A DNA stretch of 64,000 bases from Castellaniella ginsengisoli (lineage in GTDB: Bacteria > Pseudomonadota > Gammaproteobacteria > Burkholderiales > Burkholderiaceae_B). Under the pieces are notes generated by a model that was not told the DNA's origin, searched no databases, and saw nothing but the letters and a program-made list of their open reading frames with translations. A program made the translations under genes and the position numbers. The stretch lies in assembly GCF_039523235.1 (NCBI RefSeq), contig NZ_BAAAEX010000008.1; one strand, given 5' to 3'. This document shows positions 7,391 through 17,653 of this stretch, piece by piece (the stretch's first letter is position 1; each line of letters opens with the position of its first letter).

Positions 7391-9092
7391 TGGCCTCGGG
7401 GTCCAGCAGGCAGTGCAGGATGGACGGCAGGCCGCTGTCCAGGGCGCGCTGCAGGGCCGGCGCGAACGCCTCGGTCGTTTCCACCCGCTCGCCGTAGCCG
7501 CCGAAGGCGCGCGCATAGGCCGCGAAATCGGGGTTGCGCAGCGTCGTCGCCGACACCCTGCCGGGGTAGCGCCGCTCCTGGTGCATGCGGATGGTGCCGA
7601 ACATGCCGTTGTCGATCAGGATCACCAGGATCGGCAGGCCGTATTGCACCGCCGTGGCGAATTCCTGGCCATGCATCATGAAGCAGCCGTCGCCCGCCAG
7701 GCACACCACCCGGCGCTCCGGATACAGGCGCTGGGCGGCCACCGCCGCCGGCAGGCCGTAGCCCATCGAGCCGGACGTCGGCGCCAGTTGGGTGCCGTAG
7801 GCGCGGAACCGGTAGAAGCGGTGCAGCCAGGTGGCGTAGTTGCCGGCCCCGTTGGTCAGGATGGCGTCTTCGGGCAGCACCTCGTTCAGATGCATCATGA
7901 CCCGCCCCATCTGCAAGGCGCCGGGGTGTTCGATGCCGGACGGGTCGCTCCAGGCCAGGCGCTGCGCGTGCAACTGCCCGCAGCGCTGGCGGCGCGCCTC
8001 GGTCGCCGTGGGCGCCAGGGGCTCGACGGCGCGCACCCAGGTTCCGGGCGCGCAGGCCATGGCGATGTCCGCCTGGTAGACGCGGTTCAGTTCACCGACG
8101 TCGGGATGCACGTGGATCAGCGGTTGGGCCGGATTGGGCACGTCGAACAACGTATAGCTCTGGCTGGGGACTTCGGACAGGCGCCCGCCCACGGCCAGGA
8201 CCAGGTCGGACTCGCGGATCGCAGCCAGCAGCCGGGGATCGGCGCCCAAGCCGAGGTCGCCGATGAAGCAGGGATGATCCACGGGACACAGCATCTGGCG
8301 GCGGAACTGCACCGCCACCGGCAGGGCGTGGCGTTCGGCGAAGACGCCGAAGGCCTGCACGGAACGGGCGTCCCAGCGGCTGCCGCCAAGAATCGCCACG
8401 GGGCGCTGCGCATCCTCCAGGCGGTCGGCCAGCGCCCGCACTTGCGCCGCCGGCGGCAGGGTTTCAGGCACGTGGCAGGGCCGCGCGTCGGCCACCGTCA
8501 CGGTCTCGCTCAGCATGTCTTCCGGCAAGGCCAGCACCACGGGGCCCGGCCGTCCCGACAGCGCCGTATGGAAAGCGCGCGACAGATATTCGGGGATGCG
8601 TTCGGCCTGATCGATCTCGGCCGCCCACTTCACCTGCGACCCGAACACGGCGCGGTAGTCCATTTCCTGGAAAGCCTCGCGGTCGCGCATGGCGCGGTCG
8701 ATCTGGCCCACCAGCAGGATGAGAGGCGTCGAATCCTGCGAGGCGACGTGCACCCCCGCAAACGCATTGGCGGCGCCCGGCGCGCGCGTCACCAGGCAGA
8801 TGCCGGGCCGGCCGGTCAGCTTGCCGTAGGCTTCGGCCATGATTGCGGCGCCGCCTTCCTGGCGGCAGACCGTGACCTGGATATCGGCATCGACCAGCCC
8901 GTCGAGCACGGGCAGGTAGCTTTCCCCCGGCACGCAGAACACATGGTCGGTGCCGTGCAGGCGCAATTGATCGACCAGCACATGCCCGGCCATGCGGGAA
9001 GCAGGACGGGCGGGAATGCCCGGCGCCACGCCGGGCCGGCCGGACCCGGCGCCCTCATGGAGAGCGTGGCCGGGATTGTGAAGCGGATTCAT
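7347..9092 (-). CDS. Thiamine diphosphate-dependent enzyme, acetolactate synthase-like
   Basis: 581 residues with the three-domain layout of the acetolactate synthase/benzoylformate decarboxylase superfamily. The pyrimidine-binding domain has the activating glutamate in CRQEGGA (Glu79); a central domain follows; the diphosphate-binding domain has GDGCFMMHGQEFATAVQYG ending in an Asn, the metal/ThDP motif. No small regulatory subunit is adjacent, so biosynthetic acetolactate synthase is unlikely. Its ATG overlaps the stop of the upstream reductase gene (ATGA) and is preceded by AGGAA, so it is co-translated with that gene. Substrate unknown; a 2-oxo acid such as 2-oxoadipate would suit the neighbouring pipecolate-type genes, but this is inference only. 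Confidence 0.85.
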   Translation of the reverse strand: MNPLHNPGHALHEGAGSGRPGVAPGIPARPASRMAGHVLVDQLRLHGTDHVFCVPGESYLPVLDGLVDADIQVTVCRQEGGAAIMAEAYGKLTGRPGICLVTRAPGAANAFAGVHVASQDSTPLILLVGQIDRAMRDREAFQEMDYRAVFGSQVKWAAEIDQAERIPEYLSRAFHTALSGRPGPVVLALPEDMLSETVTVADARPCHVPETLPPAAQVRALADRLEDAQRPVAILGGSRWDARSVQAFGVFAERHALPVAVQFRRQMLCPVDHPCFIGDLGLGADPRLLAAIRESDLVLAVGGRLSEVPSQSYTLFDVPNPAQPLIHVHPDVGELNRVYQADIAMACAPGTWVRAVEPLAPTATEARRQRCGQLHAQRLAWSDPSGIEHPGALQMGRVMMHLNEVLPEDAILTNGAGNYATWLHRFYRFRAYGTQLAPTSGSMGYGLPAAVAAQRLYPERRVVCLAGDGCFMMHGQEFATAVQYGLPILVILIDNGMFGTIRMHQERRYPGRVSATTLRNPDFAAYARAFGGYGERVETTEAFAPALQRALDSGLPSILHCLLDPEAITPATTLSRLRQGG

Positions 9093-10006
9093 GCGGGATT
9101 CCTTTCCGATGCATCATCGGCATGCAAAGCGCAACGGGCGGCGGCCAGATCCCAGGCCGCGCAACCGACGGATTTGAAAACGGCCGGGCCGGCGGGCGGC
9201 CCCTCGTCCAGCAGGCTGGACAGGGACCGCACCCGCGACCAATCCACGTCCGCCTGCAGGTAGTCGCCCGCCTCGTGGCGGGCGCCCTCGGGGTCGTCCA
9301 CGAACAGATGGCTGCCGGCCAGGGTCCGGGCGCCGATTTCGGCCAGATCGTGGCGATAGGCGCCCACGCCGATCACCAGCCGGCCCTCACGCGAGGGCTG
9401 CTCATAGACCGGCACGGCGCTGGTCGTCGCGGTGAGGACCAGGTCGGCTGCCGGGTCGACCTGGCCGGCGGGCCGGACGCGGCCGTCGTCGAACGTTTCC
9501 GCGAAAGCCTCGGCACGGCCCGGCGCATGGCCGATCACATCCACGCGCACGTCCGGATGAAGGGTCAGCAGCGCCAGGACGTGGCCCGCCGCCTGCGTGC
9601 CGGTGCCGAACACGGCGGCATGGCGCGGCCCGCCGGGCAGCAGCCGCTGCACGGCCAGCATGGAGACCGCCGCCGTGCGCCGCGTGGTCACGGTCGGCCC
9701 GTCGAGCAACAGGCGCAGCCGGCCCGTGACGCCGTCATACACCGAGACGACCCCGTTGATCGTCGGCAGGCCGAGCGCGCGGTTATCGGGCGCCACATTG
9801 ACCAGCTTATGGATGCCCACGTCCGCCGCCGTGGCCGGCATGGACAACATGACCGCGCCGCCGGGGAACGGCACGGCCTGCCGCGCCGGCGCGCACAGGC
9901 TGCCCGCCGCCAGGTCGCCGGCGGCCCGGGCGATCTCGCGCATCAAGGCGGAAAATGGCAACCGCGCCGCCGTCCCGGCCGCATCGCAGACCGGCGTTTC
10001 GTTCAT
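9089..10006 (-). CDS. Ornithine cyclodeaminase/mu-crystallin family reductase, probable cyclic-imine-2-carboxylate reductase
   Basis: 305 residues from the ATG at 10004-10006, which has GGGAGG eight bases upstream. An in-frame upstream start would add 19 unlikely residues. It carries the family's substrate loop (TVTTRRTAA) and the dinucleotide-binding motif VFGTGTQAAGH. Members of this branch reduce delta1-pyrroline-2-carboxylate and delta1-piperideine-2-carboxylate to L-proline and L-pipecolate with NAD(P)H; true ornithine cyclodeaminases and alanine dehydrogenases are the alternatives. Neighbouring FAD oxidase and ALDH7-type genes favour the piperideine/pipecolate reading. Confidence 0.8.
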   Translation of the reverse strand: MNETPVCDAAGTAARLPFSALMREIARAAGDLAAGSLCAPARQAVPFPGGAVMLSMPATAADVGIHKLVNVAPDNRALGLPTINGVVSVYDGVTGRLRLLLDGPTVTTRRTAAVSMLAVQRLLPGGPRHAAVFGTGTQAAGHVLALLTLHPDVRVDVIGHAPGRAEAFAETFDDGRVRPAGQVDPAADLVLTATTSAVPVYEQPSREGRLVIGVGAYRHDLAEIGARTLAGSHLFVDDPEGARHEAGDYLQADVDWSRVRSLSSLLDEGPPAGPAVFKSVGCAAWDLAAARCALHADDASERNPA

Positions 10007-10031
10007 GCTTCCTCCCTTGGCCGATCCCCCC

Positions 10032-10643
10032 TCACTCCCGGGGGCCGGCCGACTCCAGTTCACCCGGCGTGGTGCTCACCCAAAGCACCCGGGCTTCGAT
10101 CGCACTTTTGTTGACGATCCGATGCCCCATCCGGCTATCGATATAGAAACAATCCCCGGGCTTCAAGACCTCGGGCCGGTAAAACTCGGTGTGCAGTTCG
10201 ATCTCGCCTTCCAGGACGTAGACGAACTCTTCCCCCTCGTGGCGGCTCCAGCCCTCGTCGGGCGCCAGCGTCCAGGCCTTGATGCGGGAATCGAACGGCA
10301 TCATGCGCTTGTGCGCCAGTTGGGCGCACAACAGGCGGTGGCGATACAGCGGGGCGTCGTGGACGCTGCCCTGCCCGGCCCGCTCGATGCTGCGCCGCCC
10401 CGCGCCCATCTGGGCCTGCGGCGGCGCAAACAGCTCGGCCACGTCCACCCCCAGGCCATGCGCCAGGCGCAACAGCACGTCGTAGGTGGGCGAAACCAGG
10501 CCGTTCTCGATCTTGGACAGCGCGGACGTGGAAATCCCGCTGGCCTTGCCCGCCTGCCCCTGCGTCCAGCCGCGCTCCAGCCGCAGCGCCCTGAGCCGCC
10601 CGGCGAGGGCGGATTGCTGTTTCTTGACTGCCGCGACGTTCAA
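10032..10643 (-). CDS. XRE-family regulator with C-terminal cupin domain
   Basis: 203 residues. A Cro/C1-type helix-turn-helix lies at about 15-70 (TQGQAGKASGISTSALSKIE). A cupin domain occupies about 120-195, with GEEFVYVLEGEIELH and LKPGDCFYIDSRMGHR. Regulators of this build usually control adjacent amino-acid or amine catabolic genes and sense a small effector in the cupin barrel. It sits inside the operon, after the FAD oxidase gene (45-base gap) and before the reductase gene (25-base gap). A likely operator is the palindrome at 11974-11992 in the divergent promoter region upstream. Confidence 0.92.
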   Translation of the reverse strand: MNVAAVKKQQSALAGRLRALRLERGWTQGQAGKASGISTSALSKIENGLVSPTYDVLLRLAHGLGVDVAELFAPPQAQMGAGRRSIERAGQGSVHDAPLYRHRLLCAQLAHKRMMPFDSRIKAWTLAPDEGWSRHEGEEFVYVLEGEIELHTEFYRPEVLKPGDCFYIDSRMGHRIVNKSAIEARVLWVSTTPGELESAGPRE

Positions 10644-10688
10644 TGCGCCATCCTCTCGATGATGTGATCCGTGGGGTCCGGTGCCACT

Positions 10689-11870
10689 CTACACCACGTT
10701 CTTTTCAATGAGGGGACGGCCTTCCAGAATCCGGCCCCAGCCCAGCCGGCTCAGGTCCAGCGTCTGGAACCGGCCATGCACGATCAATTCGGCCAGGGCG
10801 CGGCCGACCGCAGGCGCCTGCTGCATGCCATGGCCGCTGAAGCCGTTGGCGAAATACAGGTTGTCCAGGTCGGGATGCAGTCCCAGGATGACATTGTGGT
10901 CGATCAGGTTCATGTCGTAATGCCCGGCCCAACTGCGGCTGCAGCGCAACGCCTCGAAGGCAGGCACCCGTTGGGCCAGCAAAGGCCAGAGCACCTCGTC
11001 AAACAAGGCATGCTGCACCTCAAAATCGTCGCATTCCGGGTCCTGGCCGGGCGGCGGGGCGATTCCGGTAATGAAGCCCTCGCCCTCCGGCCGGAAATAA
11101 GCGCCGCTCGGGTCGATCACCATGGGGCAGCCCGGCAGGCGCTCGGGGCACTGTACGTAAAAGACGCTGCGCTTGCGCGCCTGCACCGGCAGTTCGATGC
11201 CCGCTTGCCGCGCCAGGGCCGGCGCGCCGATGCCGGCCGCATTGACCAGGGCGCCGCACGACAGCCGCGCGCCGTCGTCCAACCCGACCGACGCCACCGC
11301 ATGCCCGGCCCGCTCGACGGCGACGACGCGCCGGGGCAGGTAATGGGCCCCCTGGGCGATGGCCTTGCGCCTCAACCCCTGGAGCATGCCGTAGGCGTCC
11401 AGCCAGCCCTCGCCGCTGAGCCCGAGAGCGCCGCCCGCCAGATCGGCGACCCGCAGCCAGGGAAAGCGGGCGGACAGCGCCGCCGGATCCAGCAATTGGA
11501 TGTCGGCGCCCAGGCGGGTCTGCAGCGCCTGGTTTTCACGCAGCACCGGCAGGCCCCGGGCCGTCGCCAGGAACAGGTAGCCGCCCTCATGAAAAGCGGG
11601 ATCGGGGCGCACGCCATCTACGGCCAGCCGGTCGGGGAAGGCGCGCAGGAACTCCGTGCCGAACAGGGACATCCGGATATTCTCGGCGGTGGAGAACTGA
11701 TGGCGGATGGATGCCGCCGACAGGGCGGTCGCGCAATATTGGTAGGTCGGGTCGGGTTCGAGGACCGCCACGGATCCCTTGAAGCCGGGGTCCGCGGTCA
11801 GGAAATAAGCAACAGCGCTGCCGACGGCGGCCCCGCCGGCGATGAGAACATCGAAGTGCGTCTGCTCCAT
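10689..11870 (-). CDS. FAD-dependent amino acid oxidase/dehydrogenase (DAO family)
   Basis: 393 residues. The N-terminus carries the FAD dinucleotide-binding fold (DVLIAGGAAVGSAVAYFL), and the family's C-terminal motif is recognisable (YFANGFSGHGMQQAPAVGRA). DAO-family flavoproteins oxidise the C-N bond of secondary or D-amino acids. With an ALDH7-type gene opposite it and an imine reductase in the same operon, L-pipecolate oxidase (AmaA-like, giving delta1-piperideine-6-carboxylate) is my favoured role. Sarcosine, proline or another imino acid as substrate remains possible. Confidence 0.85.
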   Translation of the reverse strand: MEQTHFDVLIAGGAAVGSAVAYFLTADPGFKGSVAVLEPDPTYQYCATALSAASIRHQFSTAENIRMSLFGTEFLRAFPDRLAVDGVRPDPAFHEGGYLFLATARGLPVLRENQALQTRLGADIQLLDPAALSARFPWLRVADLAGGALGLSGEGWLDAYGMLQGLRRKAIAQGAHYLPRRVVAVERAGHAVASVGLDDGARLSCGALVNAAGIGAPALARQAGIELPVQARKRSVFYVQCPERLPGCPMVIDPSGAYFRPEGEGFITGIAPPPGQDPECDDFEVQHALFDEVLWPLLAQRVPAFEALRCSRSWAGHYDMNLIDHNVILGLHPDLDNLYFANGFSGHGMQQAPAVGRALAELIVHGRFQTLDLSRLGWGRILEGRPLIEKNVV

Positions 11871-11973
11871 CCAGCTCGGCTCCTGGCAAAGGCGGCATCG
11901 GAATCATGCGGCGCAGGGCGAAGCGCCCGCCGCAGGTCTATTGTGGGATCAAATTTTGCCGTTTTCCCTAGGT

Positions 11974-11992
11974 ATTTTCCTTTAAGGAAAAT
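11974..11992. promoter_or_regulatory. 19-bp palindromic operator candidate
   Basis: ATTTTCCTTTAAGGAAAAT is a perfect inverted repeat with 9-bp arms around a central T. It sits in the 193-base gap between the divergent FAD oxidase and aldehyde dehydrogenase genes. Further TTTTCC runs flank it (11961-11968 and 11992-12000). Size and symmetry suit a dimeric helix-turn-helix regulator, most simply the XRE-cupin protein of the adjacent operon. It is about 70 bases upstream of the dehydrogenase start. Confidence 0.6.
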
Positions 11993-12063
11993 TTTTTCCC
12001 AATCGAGAGGTGCATGCTATCCTGAGACCGCCGTTTTCCCCCGAGACAGTCCGGAGCCCCACC

Positions 12064-13560
12064 ATGAACCCTCAGGATGTGCTGCACGCGCTCGGCTTGA
12101 ACGCCGGCCTTCACACCGATGGAGATCTGCCCGTCCACTCCCCCATCGACGGCGCCTGCATCGCGCGTCTGCCCACCCACGCGCCGGACGACGCGCGCGC
12201 CCTGATCGGCGCCGCCCACGAAGCCTTCCAGGCCTGGCGCCAGGTGCCCGCGCCCCGGCGCGGCGAGCTGGTGCGGCTGCTGGGCGAAGAACTGCGCGCC
12301 CACAAACAGGCGCTGGGCCGCCTGGTGTCCCTCGAAGCCGGCAAGATCGCCGCCGAGGGCGAAGGCGAGGTCCAGGAAATGATCGATATCTGCGACTTCG
12401 CCGTCGGCCTGTCGCGGCAACTGCACGGCCTGACCATCGCCTCCGAACGGCCGGGCCACCGCATGATGGAGACCTGGCATCCGCTGGGCGTGGTCGGGGT
12501 GATCTCGGCCTTCAACTTCCCGGTGGCGGTCTGGTCCTGGAACGCCGCCCTGGCCCTGGTCTGCGGCAACCCGGTCGTCTGGAAGCCATCCGAAAAAACA
12601 CCGCTGACGGCGCTGGCCTGCCAGGCGCTGTTTCGCCGCGCGCTGACCCGCTTCGGCGATGCGCCCGAAGGCCTGCTGCACGTGCTGGTGGGCGGCCGCG
12701 ACCTGGGCGAGATCCTGGTCGACGATCCCCGGGTGGCGCTGGTCTCGGCCACCGGTTCCACGCGCATGGGCCGCGAGGTCGGACCGCGCGTGGCGCGGCG
12801 CTTCGGCCGCTGCCTGCTGGAACTGGGCGGCAACAACGCCCTCATCGTGGCCCCTTCGGCCGATCTGGACATGGCCGCGCGCGCCATCCTGTTCGGCGCC
12901 ATCGGCACGGCAGGCCAGCGCTGCACCACCACGCGCCGCCTGATCGTCCACGAATCGGTCGCCGACGCGCTGCTGGCACGCCTGAAGACCGCCTACGCCA
13001 GCGCCCGGGTGGGCGACCCGCTGGACTCCGGCACGCTGGTCGGCCCGCTCATCGACCGGGCCGCCTACGACGCCATGCAGGCGGCGCTGGCCCAGGCCCG
13101 GGACCAGGGCGGGACGATCACAGGCGGCGAGCGCCTGCTGGCCGACCGCTACCCCGATGCCTGGTATGTCCGCCCCGCCCTGGCCGAAATGCCCGGCCAG
13201 ACGGACGTCGTGCGCCATGAAACGTTCGCCCCGATCCTGTATGTCCTGCGCTACCGCGACTTCGACGAAGCCCTGGCGCTGCACAACGACGTGCCGCAGG
13301 GCCTGTCCTCGGCGATCTTCACCACCGACCTGCGCGAATCCGAGACCTTCCTGAGCGCCGCCGGTTCGGACTGCGGCATCGCCAACGTGAACATCGGCAC
13401 CTCGGGGGCGGAGATCGGCGGCGCCTTCGGCGGCGAGAAGGAAACCGGCGGCGGCCGCGAATCCGGATCCGACGCCTGGAAGGCCTATATGCGCCGCGCC
13501 ACCAACACCATCAACTATTCCCGCGAACTGCCGCTGGCGCAGGGCATCCGGTTTGGATGA
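12064..13560 (+). CDS. amaB: Aldehyde dehydrogenase, ALDH7/AmaB type (probable piperideine-6-carboxylate dehydrogenase)
   Basis: 498 residues from the ATG at 12064. ALDH fold with ISAFNFPVAVWSWNAALAL, catalytic Glu253 in LELGGNN and nucleophile Cys287 in GQRCTTTRR. These signatures are those of the ALDH7A1/AmaB branch, which oxidises alpha-aminoadipate semialdehyde (in equilibrium with delta1-piperideine-6-carboxylate) to L-alpha-aminoadipate with NAD+. It is divergent from the FAD oxidase-XRE-reductase-ThDP operon and shares a promoter region with a palindromic operator. The exact substrate is inferred from family and context. Confidence 0.85.
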   Translation: MNPQDVLHALGLNAGLHTDGDLPVHSPIDGACIARLPTHAPDDARALIGAAHEAFQAWRQVPAPRRGELVRLLGEELRAHKQALGRLVSLEAGKIAAEGEGEVQEMIDICDFAVGLSRQLHGLTIASERPGHRMMETWHPLGVVGVISAFNFPVAVWSWNAALALVCGNPVVWKPSEKTPLTALACQALFRRALTRFGDAPEGLLHVLVGGRDLGEILVDDPRVALVSATGSTRMGREVGPRVARRFGRCLLELGGNNALIVAPSADLDMAARAILFGAIGTAGQRCTTTRRLIVHESVADALLARLKTAYASARVGDPLDSGTLVGPLIDRAAYDAMQAALAQARDQGGTITGGERLLADRYPDAWYVRPALAEMPGQTDVVRHETFAPILYVLRYRDFDEALALHNDVPQGLSSAIFTTDLRESETFLSAAGSDCGIANVNIGTSGAEIGGAFGGEKETGGGRESGSDAWKAYMRRATNTINYSRELPLAQGIRFG

Positions 13561-13603
13561 GGCAGGACATAGGTCAGTCCCCGCGGACTGACCTATGCCT
13601 GCC
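13561..13603. repeat. Strong hairpin after the aldehyde dehydrogenase gene
   Basis: CATAGGTCAGTCC (13568-13580) and GGACTGACCTATG (13585-13597) are perfect 13-bp arms around a 4-base loop. The stem can be extended to 13561-13603 with one bulged base. It begins right after the stop codon, so it may end or protect the upstream mRNA, although no U-run follows. Its right arm runs directly into the first copy of a duplicated intergenic element. Confidence 0.75.
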
Positions 13604-13714
13604 GAATCGGAGCCGCCTGCAAGCGGCGACGTGGAGAGATGCCGCAACCGTAGCGCCCCCCTATGCCTGCCGAATCGGAGCCGCTTGCAAGCCGGCGACG
13701 TGGAGAGATGCCGC
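13592..13714. repeat. Two direct copies of a ~54-bp intergenic element
   Basis: Copy 1 (about 13592-13645) and copy 2 (about 13660-13714) both read CCTATGCCTGCCGAATCGG, then AGCCGC-(C/T)TGCAAG, then GGCGACGTGGAGAGATGCCGC. They differ by one substitution and one inserted base. Each contains a GCCGC-TGCAAGC-GGC internal palindrome. The pair lies between two convergent genes and looks like a small dispersed palindromic repeat family rather than coding DNA. Confidence 0.75.
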
Positions 13715-13741
13715 GGATCGCCCGGACCCGCGGATGCCCGC

Positions 13742-16507
<2,766 letters not shown>

Positions 16508-17009
16508 GCTTGTTCTCCTGGTCGCCACCATCCTGGGAAGGTCAGGAAGGTGGCTTGCGAGGTTGTGGGTCTGAGTTCATGGCGTTGGGTTTCGAGGTTC
16601 GGGATAGGGGAGAAATGGGCGGGACGGACGCGCGCGCCGGTCGCCCGGATGCGGGCATCCAGGGCGATTTCCCCGCGGAACGTCCGCCGCCGCGGACGAG
16701 CCGACGGCGGCAGGACGCCCCTGCGGGGGGCGATGCGGATTCAGGGATGGAAGACCGGAGGCAGGAAAAGGCCGTCCGGGCTGCCGCCCTGCCCTGCGGG
16801 CAAGGCGGCGAGAAGACTCGCGGTTACCTTGCCTGCGGGCAGCCGATCAGGGATCGACGACTGGGTAAGTCCACAGGAGGAACTCCGGAAAATGAAAACG
16901 ACGGGATTTTAATACCGCCGCATGCGGGGAGCAAGGATGCCCGAACGGACACGTTGCGCGACGCGGCCGGGGACGATACGCTTGCCGGATCGCCTTACCG
17001 GAGCCCACC
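16508..17009. other. 502-base divergent leader region between mgtA and the TRIC-family gene
   Basis: No convincing protein gene. On the minus strand it holds the mgtA leader, with a 12-codon proline-rich ORF at 16542-16580. A stem formed by GCCACC and GGTGGC overlaps the end of that ORF, with an inner CCTG/CAGG pairing. On the plus strand there is a six-codon ORF (16892-16912) behind AGGAGG. Several GC-rich inverted repeats are present (for example around 16785-16845). I see no sequence I recognise as an M-box or other known riboswitch. Confidence 0.5.
16542..16580 (-). CDS. Candidate proline-rich leader peptide of mgtA
   Basis: ATG at 16578-16580, TGA at 16542-16544, product MNSDPQPRKPPS, with four prolines in twelve residues. 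It lies 34 bases upstream of the mgtA start. The end of the ORF overlaps one arm (GCCACC) of a hairpin whose other arm is GGTGGC just before the mgtA ribosome-binding site. Enterobacterial mgtA has a proline-codon-rich leader, mgtL, that couples translation to mgtA expression; resemblance here is in position and composition only. No clear ribosome-binding site precedes this ORF. Confidence 0.35.
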   Translation of the reverse strand: MNSDPQPRKPPS

Positions 17010-17651
17010 TTGTCCAGCAGCCCGATCACCAATGAACTCCTGCACGCCCTGTTCATCATCGCCATCGCCGCCGAGGCCATGACCGCTGCGCTCGCCGCCG
17101 GACGGCGTGAAATGGACTGGCTGGGCGTGTGCCTGCTGGGCAGCATCACCGCGTTGGGCGGCGGCTCGGTGCGCGACCTGTTGCTGAACCACCACCCCCT
17201 GTCCTGGGTCGCCCACCCGTCCTACCTGCTGATCACCGGCGGCGCGGCCCTGGTCACCATCGCGCTGGCCCGGTTCATCCATTCGCTGCGGCACCTCTTC
17301 CTGTTTCTCGATGCCGTCGGCCTGGTGGTCTTCACGATCATCGGCTGCGACATCGCCCTGGGGCTGAACCTGCCCTGGGGCATCGCCATCGTCTCGGGCA
17401 TGATCACCGGCTGCGTGGGCGGCGTGCTGCGCGACGTGCTGTGCAACGAAGTCCCGCTGCTGTTTCGCGCCGAACTCTACGCCACGGTGTCCATCGTCGC
17501 GGGCGCCTTGTATGTCGGCGGCCTGATGCTCGACCTGCGCCACGAGGCCGTCACGGGCGGCGCGCTGGCGATCGGCCTGGCGTTACGGCTGTTGGCCCTG
17601 CGCTTCGGCTGGAGCATGCCGAAGTTCGTCTACACCAAAAACCTTCACTGA
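17010..17651 (+). CDS. TRIC/UPF0126-family membrane protein (YadS/YicG-like cation channel)
   Basis: 213 residues, about seven membrane helices with an internal repeat: GGGSVRDLLL in the first half and GCVGGVLRDVL in the second, the signature of the bacterial TRIC channel family. The start is TTG at 17010, chosen because GGAG lies six bases upstream. Bacterial TRIC homologues are homotrimeric monovalent-cation channels; YadS/YicG physiology is less certain. It is divergent from the Mg2+ pump gene and two bases upstream of an RhtB-type exporter, likely in one operon. Confidence 0.88.
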   Translation: MSSSPITNELLHALFIIAIAAEAMTAALAAGRREMDWLGVCLLGSITALGGGSVRDLLLNHHPLSWVAHPSYLLITGGAALVTIALARFIHSLRHLFLFLDAVGLVVFTIIGCDIALGLNLPWGIAIVSGMITGCVGGVLRDVLCNEVPLLFRAELYATVSIVAGALYVGGLMLDLRHEAVTGGALAIGLALRLLALRFGWSMPKFVYTKNLH

Positions 17652-17653
17652 CC

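Noticed and set aside
7347..9092. Biosynthetic acetolactate synthase (ilvB/ilvI)
   Set aside because: No ilvH/ilvN small subunit or ilvC nearby and a catabolic operon context.
10671..13220. 849-codon plus-strand ORF
   Set aside because: Runs antisense to the FAD oxidase and then out of frame through the aldehyde dehydrogenase; composition is that of a shadow frame.
13592..13714. CRISPR array
   Set aside because: Only two copies, too long a repeat with a short spacer, no further units and no cas genes.
16508..17009. M-box or yybP-ykoY riboswitch in the mgtA/TRIC leader
   Set aside because: None of the conserved core strings of these riboswitches as I know them is present; only generic GC-rich hairpins are seen.
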